Shown: one piece after another, positions 1 through 7,960 of the stretch | How positions within the stretch are numbered: position 1 is the first letter of the stretch | How the letters are laid out: each line of letters starts with the position of its first letter | Assembly: GCA_002342415.1 (NCBI GenBank) | Contig: DDPY01000017.1 | Span: 8,300 to 72,299 of the forward strand | DNA: 64,000 nt | Origin: Prevotella sp. UBA2456 | GTDB taxonomy: Bacteria; Bacteroidota; Bacteroidia; Bacteroidales; Bacteroidaceae | Direction: 5' to 3' | Program-made: the position numbers and the translations under genes | The notes under the pieces: model-generated | Databases searched by the model: none | What the model was told of the DNA's origin: nothing | The model's input: only the letters and a program-made list of their open reading frames with translations

Positions 1-891
1 TCCCAACAGGACTAACGCCAGGTCGACCACCTTTGCCTTCAGATTCTTCTCATGGAAGAAAGCTGCCCCAAACAGGAAGCTCACAATGACGCTGCCCCGT
101 CGAATCATGGAGACAATCGAGATCATGGCATCTGGCAATGACAGGGAGTAGAAATACATGAAGTCGGCCGTTGACAGGAAGATGCTGACGAAGATAATGC
201 TCCAATGCCAATGGAAAGGCGTTGTCTCATGGTGGCGGGGCCACCACAACAGCAGCAGCATGGTGAGCATGATGAAGCACTGATAGATATTATACCACGA
301 CTGCACCATCATGCGGTCGAGCCCCACGCCCCCACTCTCGACAGGTGCCATCAGATATTTGTCGTAGAGTCCACTGATGGCTCCCATTGCAGCGGAGCCG
401 ACAATCATCCATATCCAATGGTCACGCCGGAAGTCGATACCCTCTTTCTTTCCACTACGACTCAGCATGAAGAAGGAGGCTACCGCCAGCAGCACTCCCA
501 GCCACTGCCAGCCGTTCAGCCGTTCGCCAAACACCAGAAGGGCACCCACCAGCACCATCACAGGACGCGTAGCATTGATAGGGCCGACAATGGTCAGCGG
601 AAGGTGTTTCATGCCGAAATAGCCCAAAATCCAACTGGACAATACGATGAGCGACTTCAGCAGAATGTACTTATGCATCTCCCATCCCCCTGAAGCCACA
701 TGGAAGATGGAACCGTCGAGCATGTCCGTCGAACCACTGAGTACGATGAACGGCAGGAATATCAGTGATGAGAAAAAGGTGTTCAGAAACAATACTGGAA
801 TGACGGCATTCTCGCGAAGTGCCTCTTTCTTAAACGAATCGTAGCAGCCCAACAGCGCTGCCGACATAAAAGCCAATATCAGCCAAGCCAT
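1..891 (-). CDS. EamA/DMT-family transporter, C-terminus cut by window edge
   Basis: The minus-strand frame opening at the ATG at 891 stays open to base 1, so about 297 residues are visible and the stop lies outside the window. The translation is almost wholly hydrophobic, with helices separated by short loops, and reads as the paired five-helix EamA arrangement of drug/metabolite transporters. The first helix starts right at the N-terminus (MAWLILAFMS). Such proteins sit in the inner membrane and move small metabolites; the substrate cannot be told from sequence. The family is usually 280-310 residues, so only a few residues should be missing. It lies 61 bases downstream of truA on the same strand, across a short ATTTACGATTT-type spacer repeat. 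Confidence 0.8.
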   Translation of the reverse strand, partial: MAWLILAFMSAALLGCYDSFKKEALRENAVIPVLFLNTFFSSLIFLPFIVLSGSTDMLDGSIFHVASGGWEMHKYILLKSLIVLSSWILGYFGMKHLPLTIVGPINATRPVMVLVGALLVFGERLNGWQWLGVLLAVASFFMLSRSGKKEGIDFRRDHWIWMIVGSAAMGAISGLYDKYLMAPVESGGVGLDRMMVQSWYNIYQCFIMLTMLLLLWWPRHHETTPFHWHWSIIFVSIFLSTADFMYFYSLSLPDAMISIVSMIRRGSVIVSFLFGAAFFHEKNLKAKVVDLALVLLG

Positions 892-892
892 G

Positions 893-932
893 ATGATTTA
901 CGATTTTGACATTTACAATTTACGAGTTATAA
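893..932. repeat. ATTTACGATTT-type spacer repeat
   Basis: Short degenerate iterations of ATTTACRATTT lie between truA and the EamA gene. The same wording recurs at 30874-30899, 38630-38671 and 41804-41836, always between genes. Function unknown. Confidence 0.5.
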
Positions 933-951
933 TTTTGCCATTTCTTCTTTA

Positions 952-1683
952 CTATTGGTATGCCACATCTTCGAGGAACAAAGCCTTAGCGGGCATCGAT
1001 TCCCCCGCCTGCGTGCGCTGCTTGCCCTCTATCACCTGACGGAACTCGTCGAGGGTCATCCGCCGACGGCCCACCTCGATGAGTGTGCCCACCACAGCAC
1101 GGACCATATTCCGCAGAAAACGGTTGGCAGTAATCTCGAAATACCATGTTGTCTCCGAAGTCTGATGCCATTGGGCGTGAGTGATGTGGCAAAGTGTTGT
1201 CTTCACATCGGAACCAGCCTTGCAGAAAGCCCCGAAGTCGTCGTATTCCAACAGCACCCGGCCGGCCTCATTCATCAACGCATAGTCGAGCTGATAGTGG
1301 AGCTCAAGTGAATAGTGCCGCAAGAAAGGGTCTTTGCGAGTATGGACATAGTAACGGTAGGTACGGGCCACAGCAGAAAAGCGGGCATGCATATCGGTGC
1401 TGACGGCTTCGATGCCATAGACACCTATATCCTGATGGAGCAGGCCATTCAACTTATGAGTCAACAACTGGGCATCAAATATCGCATCCGTATCGAAGTG
1501 GGCTGCCATCCGACGGGCATGAACACCGGTGTCGGTACGGCCTGCCCCGACAACGCTCACTTCTTCGCGCAACAATAGGGACAGGCAACGCTGCAACTCG
1601 CTTTGCACCGTCACCCCATTGGGCTGTATCTGCCACCCATGATACTGAGCGCCATCATAGCTGAACCATACAAAATATCGCAT
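952..1683 (-). CDS. truA: tRNA pseudouridine(38-40) synthase TruA
   Basis: This 243-residue protein isomerises uridines 38-40 in the anticodon arm of many tRNAs. The signature GRTDTGVHA sits near residue 48, and its second acidic residue (D in RTDTG) is the catalytic aspartate of the family. The N-terminus RYFVWFSYDGAQYHGWQ matches the usual first strand. Length is normal for TruA (240-270). The ATG at 1683 is preceded by a TAATTTTG box at 1692-1699 (minus strand), which fixes the start and implies a very short leader. The gene is divergent from the flavodoxin/ferredoxin gene at 1756. Confidence 0.95.
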   Translation of the reverse strand: MRYFVWFSYDGAQYHGWQIQPNGVTVQSELQRCLSLLLREEVSVVGAGRTDTGVHARRMAAHFDTDAIFDAQLLTHKLNGLLHQDIGVYGIEAVSTDMHARFSAVARTYRYYVHTRKDPFLRHYSLELHYQLDYALMNEAGRVLLEYDDFGAFCKAGSDVKTTLCHITHAQWHQTSETTWYFEITANRFLRNMVRAVVGTLIEVGRRRMTLDEFRQVIEGKQRTQAGESMPAKALFLEDVAYQ

Positions 1684-1691
1684 AGCGGGTG

Positions 1692-1751
1692 CAAAATTAC
1701 AAAATTTCTATAAACTCTAATCATGAAACTCTAAACTTTTTTGTACTTTTG
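1692..1751. promoter_or_regulatory. Divergent -7 boxes for truA and the flavodoxin/ferredoxin gene
   Basis: A minus-strand TAATTTTG (1692-1699) faces truA and a plus-strand TACTTTTG (1744-1751) faces the gene at 1756. Both fit the Bacteroidota -7 consensus TAnnTTTG. Only four bases separate the plus-strand box from the ATG, so that transcript may be leaderless. No clear -33 TTTG is visible for either. Confidence 0.55.
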
Positions 1752-1755
1752 CACC

Positions 1756-2541
1756 ATGATTTTCTATTTTTCCGGTACAGGCAACACAAAATGGGTGGCA
1801 CAGCAGCTGTCTGAAGCCACAGGTGAGCAACTGTTATTCATTCCTGACGAGCTGCGCAGGGATGACTGTCACTATACGCTGACCAAAGGTGAACGACTGG
1901 GGTTCTGCTTTCCTACTCACGGCTGGCAGCCCCCGCATATCGTGCGAGCGTTCATCAGGCAGGCAGTATTTGACATACAACCCGACACGTATGTCTATGC
2001 AGTCACCACCTGTGGTGACAATATGGGACACGCCATGCGCATACTCAACAAGGAACTGAAAGCCATGGGCCTTACAGCCCGTTCGATGTTTGCCATACTG
2101 ATGCCCGAATCGAATGTCTGCTTCTCGTTCCTGCATCTCGATACGAAGGAGCGCGAACGAGAAAAGATAGAGGCGGCCAAAAAACGTATGCAACACGTCT
2201 GCCAGGTGGTTGTCGACAGGCAACAGGATGTGGTCGAGCTGATTCGGGGAGCCATTCCCTATACCTACACTTATGTGATAGGAAGCTACTATAACAAGCA
2301 CCTTATCACGGACGAAAAATTCTGGGTGGACGAGGATGCCTGTATCCAGTGCGGACTCTGTGCCCGGCTCTGCCCTGTGGATGACATTGTCTGTACATCG
2401 GCAGGGGACGAAAAGAAACTGCCGCCGCGCTGGAAGCACGACGGCAGCTGTACCAACTGTCTGGCTTGCTACCACCATTGTCCACAGCATGCTATCCACT
2501 GGGGAACGATGAAGCGCGGACAATATTACTTTAAACCCTAA
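1756..2541 (+). CDS. EFR1-type flavodoxin/ferredoxin fusion protein
   Basis: A 261-residue redox protein with an N-terminal flavodoxin-like fold and a C-terminal double [4Fe-4S] ferredoxin. The FMN phosphate loop FSGTGNTKWVA lies at residues 5-15. The two cluster motifs are CIQCGLCARLCP (near residue 198) and CTNCLACYHHCP (near 235), each CxxCxxCxxxCP. It should pass electrons between low-potential donors and an unknown oxidoreductase in the cytoplasm. A TTG at 1741 is in frame, but it lies before the TACTTTTG promoter box (1744-1751), so the ATG at 1756 is preferred. The 3' end overlaps that of the convergent yggS by four bases. Confidence 0.88.
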   Translation: MIFYFSGTGNTKWVAQQLSEATGEQLLFIPDELRRDDCHYTLTKGERLGFCFPTHGWQPPHIVRAFIRQAVFDIQPDTYVYAVTTCGDNMGHAMRILNKELKAMGLTARSMFAILMPESNVCFSFLHLDTKEREREKIEAAKKRMQHVCQVVVDRQQDVVELIRGAIPYTYTYVIGSYYNKHLITDEKFWVDEDACIQCGLCARLCPVDDIVCTSAGDEKKLPPRWKHDGSCTNCLACYHHCPQHAIHWGTMKRGQYYFKP

Positions 2542-3209
2542 TAGATGCGCGGGCCAAAGATGGTAGTACCGATGCGCACCATCGTAGAGCCCTCCTGCAC
2601 GGCAATCTGATAGTCGTGGCTCATGCCCCAGGAGCGTTCGCAGAAGGAAGGGGCATCGGCAAAATAGTCTGCCTTCACCTCGTCGAAGAGGTCATGGGCC
2701 AGTCGGAACTCAGAGCGTATCTGCTCCTCATCATCGACATTAGAGGCCATCATCATCAGACCGCAGATGCGTACGTGCTGCAACGAACGCCACTCACCTG
2801 CTGCCAGCAACTCGCGCAACGCATCAGGGCTCAGTCCGTATTTAGTCTCTTCTTCTGCAATGTGTAGCTCGAGTAGCACGTCGATAACACGGCCGTTCTT
2901 GGCTGCCTGCTTATCTATCTCCCGAAGAAGTTTCAGCGAGTCTACGGCTTCTATCATTGTCACATAAGGGGCAATATACTTCACCTTATTGGTTTGCAGA
3001 TGGCCGATAAAATGCCACTGGATATCCTTGGGCAATGACTCGTGCTTGCCGCGAAGCTCTTGCTCGTGGCTCTCGCCAAAGATTCGCTGCCCTTCCTCAT
3101 AAGCAGCGGTGATATATTCGTTAGGATGATACTTACTAATAGCCACAAGGCGGACACCTTGTGGCAAATGGGAAAGTACCTGTTTCAGATTTCCTTTGAC
3201 ATCGTACAT
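2538..3209 (-). CDS. YggS/PLPBP-family pyridoxal-phosphate homeostasis protein
   Basis: A 223-residue single-domain PLP-binding protein of the YggS/YBL036C family. Members bind PLP without known catalysis and keep vitamin B6 and amino-acid pools balanced. The PLP lysine is in LVAISKYHPNE (K near residue 26). HFIGHLQTNK (near 68), the GLMMMAS stretch and the C-terminal MVRIGTTIFGPR phosphate-binding segment are all typical. Length is normal (220-240). It lies six bases downstream of the DUF4494 gene, which in turn follows the pseudokinase, so these three minus-strand genes may form one unit. Confidence 0.92.
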   Translation of the reverse strand: MYDVKGNLKQVLSHLPQGVRLVAISKYHPNEYITAAYEEGQRIFGESHEQELRGKHESLPKDIQWHFIGHLQTNKVKYIAPYVTMIEAVDSLKLLREIDKQAAKNGRVIDVLLELHIAEEETKYGLSPDALRELLAAGEWRSLQHVRICGLMMMASNVDDEEQIRSEFRLAHDLFDEVKADYFADAPSFCERSWGMSHDYQIAVQEGSTMVRIGTTIFGPRIY

Positions 3210-3215
3210 TGCTGA

Positions 3216-3698
3216 CTAACCTTCAAATTCTGGTTTATCGTTCTTCTGCTCCTGCTTACCGTATTCGAAGACATCCATCAGGGTGGTTTCGGCTACAGAG
3301 GAGATAACATAGTCTATCATGGTAGTACCCATCACGCTCTCAATATTACCTACGGCACCGCGTAGCGTTCCGGCCTGAACCAGATAATTGACACTGGAGC
3401 GCTTCTCCTTCTCTGTCTTCTCGTCAATGGTAATAAACTGGAGCTTGGCCTTATACCAACGGTCGGCCATCTCCTCGTCTGAGAAGAATATCTCCTTATA
3501 GGGGGCTATCTTAATGTCCTTGATGGTGAACTCGCCGCTGATATAGCTCGACATCTCTTCCATGATACGCTTCTCAGCCTCTGTAAACGACAGGGCATCG
3601 ACAACATAACTCTCACTCACTTTCTTCTGCAAGCCATCCTCCATAACCTTTTCGTAGGATATCTTGCATTCAAACCAAATTGCTGTTCTTGATCTCAT
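3216..3698 (-). CDS. DUF4494 family protein
   Basis: A 160-residue soluble protein with the layout of DUF4494, a family largely confined to Bacteroidota. There is an N-terminal strand-rich part (WFECKISYEKV), a central segment with SFTEAEKRIMEE and KIAPYKEIFFSDEE, then a helical part, and a polar tail ending KPEFEG. No catalytic motif is visible and the function is unknown. It sits between the pseudokinase (30 bases upstream) and yggS (6 bases downstream) on the same strand, which suggests co-transcription but does not identify its role. Confidence 0.85.
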   Translation of the reverse strand: MRSRTAIWFECKISYEKVMEDGLQKKVSESYVVDALSFTEAEKRIMEEMSSYISGEFTIKDIKIAPYKEIFFSDEEMADRWYKAKLQFITIDEKTEKEKRSSVNYLVQAGTLRGAVGNIESVMGTTMIDYVISSVAETTLMDVFEYGKQEQKNDKPEFEG

Positions 3699-3728
3699 TA
3701 TTCTAAAATATATTTTATGTCTTCCTGT

Positions 3729-4961
3729 TTACTTCTGCACTCCCAGGCTCTTTTCACCCATCTCCTTCTTTTTCTGTTCGGTGATACGGTCTATGATTTG
3801 GGTGGCAATGAGCTGCGAGCGCTCTGGTGTCAGACCAGACTCGGCTCCTATCTCGTTTTGCGACTTCATCAGCTCGTCGATGGTCGATTCGCTCTCCGAA
3901 AGGAACTTCTTTTCGCTATTGTTCATATACGACTTGTTGTATATCTTCGATAGGATACGGTCGGCCTCCTTCTCGTAGCGCTTCCGGAAAATCTCCTCGG
4001 CCTTGGCCTGATAATCACGGTCATTAGCATCGTCTATCACCAGTGAGTCCCCTTCTGCTTTCACTCCTAACTCTGCAGGGTCGAAGCCGTCGTCAATCAG
4101 GTCGTCGGTAGCCTGGCGAGGCGCAGGCTTTACAAACTCCACAGGATTAGACTCTGGCACCATATCGAAATAGAGCCCTAAGCACACCAGCGCAACCACC
4201 ATGCCAATGGCGAGGGTGAGGGCCGATTTGAAGGTGTTGCGACGCTGCTGTATGGCCTTCAGCATGTCCTCAGGGGTACGATAGCGGTCTTCTGGCGACT
4301 GGCTGACGGCCTTCTTGATGGCGGAGCGATACTCCATGGGCATATCGGCCTGACTGCAGATGCTTTGCAGAAACTTGCCTATACTGTAGATATCGCAACG
4401 CTCGTCGATAGCACCATGACTCAGCACCTCGGGAGCCACAAATTCCGCGTCCTTCCCATAAAGTTCCTGCTGGTTGTCCACTCCCAGATAAAAGGAACCA
4501 TGACTGAGCAGCATGGGAGCGCTGTCGCCCTTACGCGCAAAGACCGTACGGGGCGAATAGCATACATGCCAGATGCCCTGCTCATGCAGATAGGATGTCA
4601 GTTCTACGAGCGACTTCAGGGTGTTGTCAAGGAAATCCTTGGTGGCAATGATGGCAGGATTGTCTTTCAGCAACTGCTCATAGGTCTGATAGTTGCCTAA
4701 CTCCAATGACAGACTTCTCACCTCGCCATTTTCTACCACAGGGGTGAAGTGCAACTGGTGGTTATGGGCCAGCGTCTTGTTCTTCTCGCATTCTTGCTGC
4801 AAAGCCTTTGCAAAAACAACGTTGTCGTTCAGCTCGGCACGGATGTCCACCATCCCACGCCACTTGCCGTCTACCTGCTCACGGTAATAGCTACCGATGG
4901 GCTGCTGACTTTTGTTGGCCTTGCCGTCGTTTCTGGCGGCTAACAATTCTTCGTAATTCAT
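3729..4961 (-). CDS. Membrane-anchored Hanks-type pseudokinase
   Basis: A 410-residue protein whose N-terminal 235 residues follow the serine/threonine kinase fold. The APE motif (FVAPEV), the DIYSIG helix F segment and the late arginine (DRYRTPEDM) are kept. The catalytic loop, normally HRDxKxxN, reads HVCYSPRT near residue 132, so the catalytic Asp, the Lys and the metal-binding Asn are all replaced; the DFG position reads SHG. No glycine-rich loop is visible. A transmembrane helix follows at about 240-262, then a charged, helical tail of about 145 residues. It is predicted to be catalytically dead and may act as a scaffold. The ATG at 4961 is preferred over an upstream in-frame start at 5039, whose extension runs through A/T-rich leader DNA. 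Confidence 0.78.
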   Translation of the reverse strand: MNYEELLAARNDGKANKSQQPIGSYYREQVDGKWRGMVDIRAELNDNVVFAKALQQECEKNKTLAHNHQLHFTPVVENGEVRSLSLELGNYQTYEQLLKDNPAIIATKDFLDNTLKSLVELTSYLHEQGIWHVCYSPRTVFARKGDSAPMLLSHGSFYLGVDNQQELYGKDAEFVAPEVLSHGAIDERCDIYSIGKFLQSICSQADMPMEYRSAIKKAVSQSPEDRYRTPEDMLKAIQQRRNTFKSALTLAIGMVVALVCLGLYFDMVPESNPVEFVKPAPRQATDDLIDDGFDPAELGVKAEGDSLVIDDANDRDYQAKAEEIFRKRYEKEADRILSKIYNKSYMNNSEKKFLSESESTIDELMKSQNEIGAESGLTPERSQLIATQIIDRITEQKKKEMGEKSLGVQK

Positions 4962-5081
4962 ACCTCGATTGCAACAATTGATGCGCAAAAGTACGCATTT
5001 TATTTGAAAAACGCAAAAAAAATTTTGTATTTTGCTCACTTATTAGTAATTTTGCACACGATTTATGTAAATTAGACACTC

Positions 5082-6284
5082 ATGCCAGAAATATCAGTAC
5101 GCGGCCTGGAGATGCCCGAGTCACCAATCAGAAAACTCGCCCCTTTAGCTGCCGCAGCAAAAAAACGCGGAACAAAGGTTTATCACCTGAACATCGGACA
5201 GCCCGACCTGCCCACACCTCAGGTAGGTCTGGACGCTTTGAAACAGATAGATCGCACCATCCTTGAATACTCGCCCTCACAGGGCTATCTCAGCTACCGT
5301 GAGAAACTGGTGAGCTACTATGCCAAATATAATATCAATGTCACTGCCGACGATATCATTATCACCTCCGGCGGTTCCGAGGCTGTGCTCTTCGCATTCC
5401 TCTCGTGCCTGAACCCAGGCGACGAGATTATTGTGCCCGAGCCTGCATACGCTAACTATATGGCCTTTGCCATCTCGGCCGGTGCCAAGATACGTACCAT
5501 TGCCACCACGATAGAGGAAGGTTTCTCGCTGCCCAAGGTCGAGAAGTTTGAGGAGCTTATCAATGACCGCACCCGCGCCATCATGATCTGCAACCCCAAC
5601 AATCCCACAGGCTATCTCTATACGCGACGGGAGATGAACCAGATACGCGACCTGGTGAAGAAGTACGACCTCTACCTGTTTTCCGACGAGGTCTACCGCG
5701 AGTATATCTATACCGGCTCGCCCTATATCTCGGCCTGTCATCTGGAAGGTATCGAGCAGAACGTGATTCTCATCGATTCCGTTTCGAAGCGATACTCTGA
5801 GTGCGGTATCCGCATCGGCGCACTGATCACCAAGAATGCCGAGGTCAGAAAGGCCGTCATGAAGTTTTGTCAGGCACGCCTCTCTCCGCCACTCATTGGA
5901 CAGATTGTGGCAGAAGCCTCACTCGATGCCCCCGAAGACTATCTGCGCGATGTCTACGATGAATACGTAGAGCGCCGCAAGTGCCTTATCGACGGGCTGA
6001 ACCGTATTCCCGGTGTCTACTCGCCCATACCGATGGGAGCCTTCTATACCGTTGCCAAACTGCCGGTCGACGATGCAGAGAAATTCTGCCGCTGGTGTCT
6101 GGCAGACTTCGAGTATGAGGGAGAGACCGTGATGATGGCTCCCGCTGCCGGCTTCTACACCACTCCCGGAGCGGGAATCAATCAGGTGCGTATCGCATAC
6201 GTGCTCAAGAAGGAGGATCTGGAGCGTGCCCTCTTCGTTCTCCGTAAGGCACTTGAAGCCTACCCCGGACGCACGGAAGAATAA
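5082..6284 (+). CDS. Class I PLP-dependent aminotransferase (aspartate type)
   Basis: A 400-residue fold-type I aminotransferase. The internal-aldimine lysine is in DSVSKRYSECGIRIG (near residue 233). CNPNNPTGYLY (near 170) supplies the cofactor- and substrate-binding asparagine, and NIGQPDLPTP marks the N-terminal arm. Length is normal (about 395). Members transfer the amino group of aspartate or related amino acids to 2-oxoglutarate; exact substrate is uncertain. It is divergent from the pseudokinase gene and is followed after 23 bases by the permease gene, so the two may be co-transcribed. Confidence 0.9.
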   Translation: MPEISVRGLEMPESPIRKLAPLAAAAKKRGTKVYHLNIGQPDLPTPQVGLDALKQIDRTILEYSPSQGYLSYREKLVSYYAKYNINVTADDIIITSGGSEAVLFAFLSCLNPGDEIIVPEPAYANYMAFAISAGAKIRTIATTIEEGFSLPKVEKFEELINDRTRAIMICNPNNPTGYLYTRREMNQIRDLVKKYDLYLFSDEVYREYIYTGSPYISACHLEGIEQNVILIDSVSKRYSECGIRIGALITKNAEVRKAVMKFCQARLSPPLIGQIVAEASLDAPEDYLRDVYDEYVERRKCLIDGLNRIPGVYSPIPMGAFYTVAKLPVDDAEKFCRWCLADFEYEGETVMMAPAAGFYTTPGAGINQVRIAYVLKKEDLERALFVLRKALEAYPGRTEE

Positions 6285-6307
6285 TTGTCAGTTGTCACCA
6301 ACTTTCA

Positions 6308-7555
6308 ATGAACTTACCACTTTTCATAGCCCGCCGCATCTATGGCTCCGAGGACCAGCAACGTGAAGTCAGCCGCCCTGCCATCCGTATCGCTACCATT
6401 GGTGTAGCCATTGGTGTGGCCGTAATGGTCATTACCGTCAGTGTAGTCTTTGGCTTCAAGCACAGCATCCGTGACAAGGTGGTGGGATTTGGCAGCCATA
6501 TCCAGATACAGAACTTCATGGCACAACAGACTGCCAGCCCCTCCCCTATCTGCATCAGCGACTCACTGCAGAAGGTTCTCCGCAAGACAGCAGGTGTCAA
6601 ACACATACAACAGTATGCCATCACACAGGGAATCCTGAAGACGGATGACGATTTCCTCGGTGTAGCCTTCAAGGGGGTGGGCAGTGACTACGACCTCTCC
6701 TTTCTCAAAGGCAACCTCGTTGAGGGCGAAGTGCCACACTTCAGTTCCGACAAATCCTCCTACCAGCTGCTCGTATCGAACATGATGGCCAACAAGCTGC
6801 ATCTGAAGGTAGGACAGCGCATCTACGCCTACTTCATTGGTCAAGACAACGTTCGTGCCCGCCGCTTCACCATCAAGGGCATCTACGAGACCAATATGAC
6901 CCAATTCGACCAGACGCTGTGTTTCACCGACCTCCATACTGCCGTCCGCCTGAATGAATGGGAACAGGACCAGTGCAGCGGAGTCGAAGTGTTAGTCCAG
7001 GATTTCGACCGGCTCAACGAGACTGCACAGACAGTAGTGCAGAAAGTCAACCGCAAGACCGACCGATACGGAGAGATACTTACCTCACAGACCATCTTCG
7101 AAGCCTATCCACACATATTCCAGTGGCTCTCACTGCTCGACATCAACGTATGGATTATCCTCGTCCTGATGGTAGCCGTAGCAGGATTCACCATGATTAG
7201 CGGACTGCTCATCATCATCCTGGAGCGCACGCAGATGATAGGCATCCTCAAGGCACTTGGCATGCGCAACACCACCGTGCGCCATACTTTCCTTTGGTTT
7301 GCCGTGTTCATCATTGGGCGCGGACTCCTATGGGGTAATATTATTGGTATCGGCATCACCCTCCTTCAACAGCAAACAGGCATCATCCACCTCGATCCTG
7401 CCAGCTACTATGTTGACACAGCACCCATGGAACTGAACATCCCCGTAATCCTGTTGCTCAATGCCGCAACCCTGCTGATTTGTCTCTTTGTCCTCATAGC
7501 ACCGAGCTATCTGGTATCCCACATCCACCCTGCCCGCTCCATGCGGTACGAGTAA
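6308..7555 (+). CDS. LolC/LolE-type (FtsX-domain) ABC permease
   Basis: A 415-residue inner-membrane protein with the MacB/LolE plan: a first transmembrane helix at about 28-50 (IATIGVAIGVAVMVITVSVV), a periplasmic domain of about 230 residues, then three C-terminal helices (about 272-300, 318-345 and 372-398). The cytoplasmic coupling segment ILERTQMIGILKALGM is typical of lipoprotein-releasing permeases. The expected role is extraction of lipoproteins from the inner membrane with a LolD-like ATPase, but no ATPase gene is adjacent. TCAACTGTCAAC-type spacer DNA precedes the start. Confidence 0.85.
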   Translation: MNLPLFIARRIYGSEDQQREVSRPAIRIATIGVAIGVAVMVITVSVVFGFKHSIRDKVVGFGSHIQIQNFMAQQTASPSPICISDSLQKVLRKTAGVKHIQQYAITQGILKTDDDFLGVAFKGVGSDYDLSFLKGNLVEGEVPHFSSDKSSYQLLVSNMMANKLHLKVGQRIYAYFIGQDNVRARRFTIKGIYETNMTQFDQTLCFTDLHTAVRLNEWEQDQCSGVEVLVQDFDRLNETAQTVVQKVNRKTDRYGEILTSQTIFEAYPHIFQWLSLLDINVWIILVLMVAVAGFTMISGLLIIILERTQMIGILKALGMRNTTVRHTFLWFAVFIIGRGLLWGNIIGIGITLLQQQTGIIHLDPASYYVDTAPMELNIPVILLLNAATLLICLFVLIAPSYLVSHIHPARSMRYE

Positions 7556-7606
7556 TCTTCCGTTTCCCTTATGGGACAATTCCTCCCTGCAAAGGGCTTC
7601 GTAGCC

Positions 7607-7701
7607 TTTAGCCTCCTTTCAGGCTCCTTTTAGCCTCCTTTCAGGCTGCTTATAGGCATACTCTTGAGTAAGGCAGTAAGCAGGCTAAAAGCAGGCTAAA
7701 A
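7607..7701. repeat. Phased AGCCTCCTTT repeats forming a large imperfect inverted repeat
   Basis: Two perfect 19-base copies (TTTAGCCTCCTTTCAGGCT) start at 7607 and 7629, exactly 22 apart. On the right, two GCAGGCTAAAA copies at 7680 and 7691 are 11 apart and, with the GGAGG that follows, are complementary to the left arm. The RNA could fold into a long stem. The 11/22 spacing follows the DNA helical turn. Confidence 0.75.
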
Positions 7702-7793
7702 GGAGGATGAAGCGAGGCTAAAGCGAGAGTGAAACGGGAGAAATTGCCTCTTCCAGCATCCCTTTTCGGGCTCGTTAGCTCGTTTTATCCGTT

Positions 7794-7825
7794 GAGTTAA
7801 CTCGATTCATCGAATGAGTTAACTC
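7794..7825. repeat. Double palindrome GAGTTAACTC
   Basis: GAGTTAACTC, itself a perfect palindrome, occurs at 7794-7803 and 7816-7825. ATTC and GAAT between the copies extend the pairing, giving a hairpin with a three-base loop. CGTTGAG/CTCAACG flank it as a further inverted repeat. Confidence 0.75.
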
Positions 7826-7888
7826 ACCCTCAACGCGAGAGCAACGCAATCCGTGCTCTGCACCTTCAAAACAATGCTACATGAAATC

Positions 7889-7921
7889 GGAAACTTTTTC
7901 TCTGCACACAAAAAAGTTTCC
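7889..7921. terminator. Possible two-way terminator hairpin
   Basis: GGAAACTTTTT (7889-7899) pairs perfectly with AAAAAGTTTCC (7911-7921) across an 11-base loop. It lies between two convergent genes, as a shared terminator would, but there is no separate T-run beyond the stem. Confidence 0.4.
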
Positions 7922-7960
7922 CCCTGCACTCAAAAAAATTCTTCCCTGCACTCCAAATAG
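7902..7960. repeat. Three CTGCACTC units spaced 22 bases
   Basis: CTGCACACAAAAAA, CTGCACTCAAAAAA and CTGCACTCCAAA start at 7902, 7924 and 7946. The last copy ends at the stop codon of the GldB-like gene. Confidence 0.65.

Larger units (their letters stand above)
7556..7960. other. 405-base gene-free stretch packed with repeats and hairpins
   Basis: No gene is supported between the convergent permease and GldB-like genes. It holds three distinct arrays: direct and inverted repeats at 7607-7701, a GAGTTAACTC double palindrome at 7794-7825, and a 22-base-phased CTGCACTC array with a hairpin at 7889-7960. Their separate entries follow. Confidence 0.8.

Noticed and set aside
205..844. Plus-strand frames at the left edge
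   Set aside because: They are shadows of the EamA transporter gene on the minus strand.
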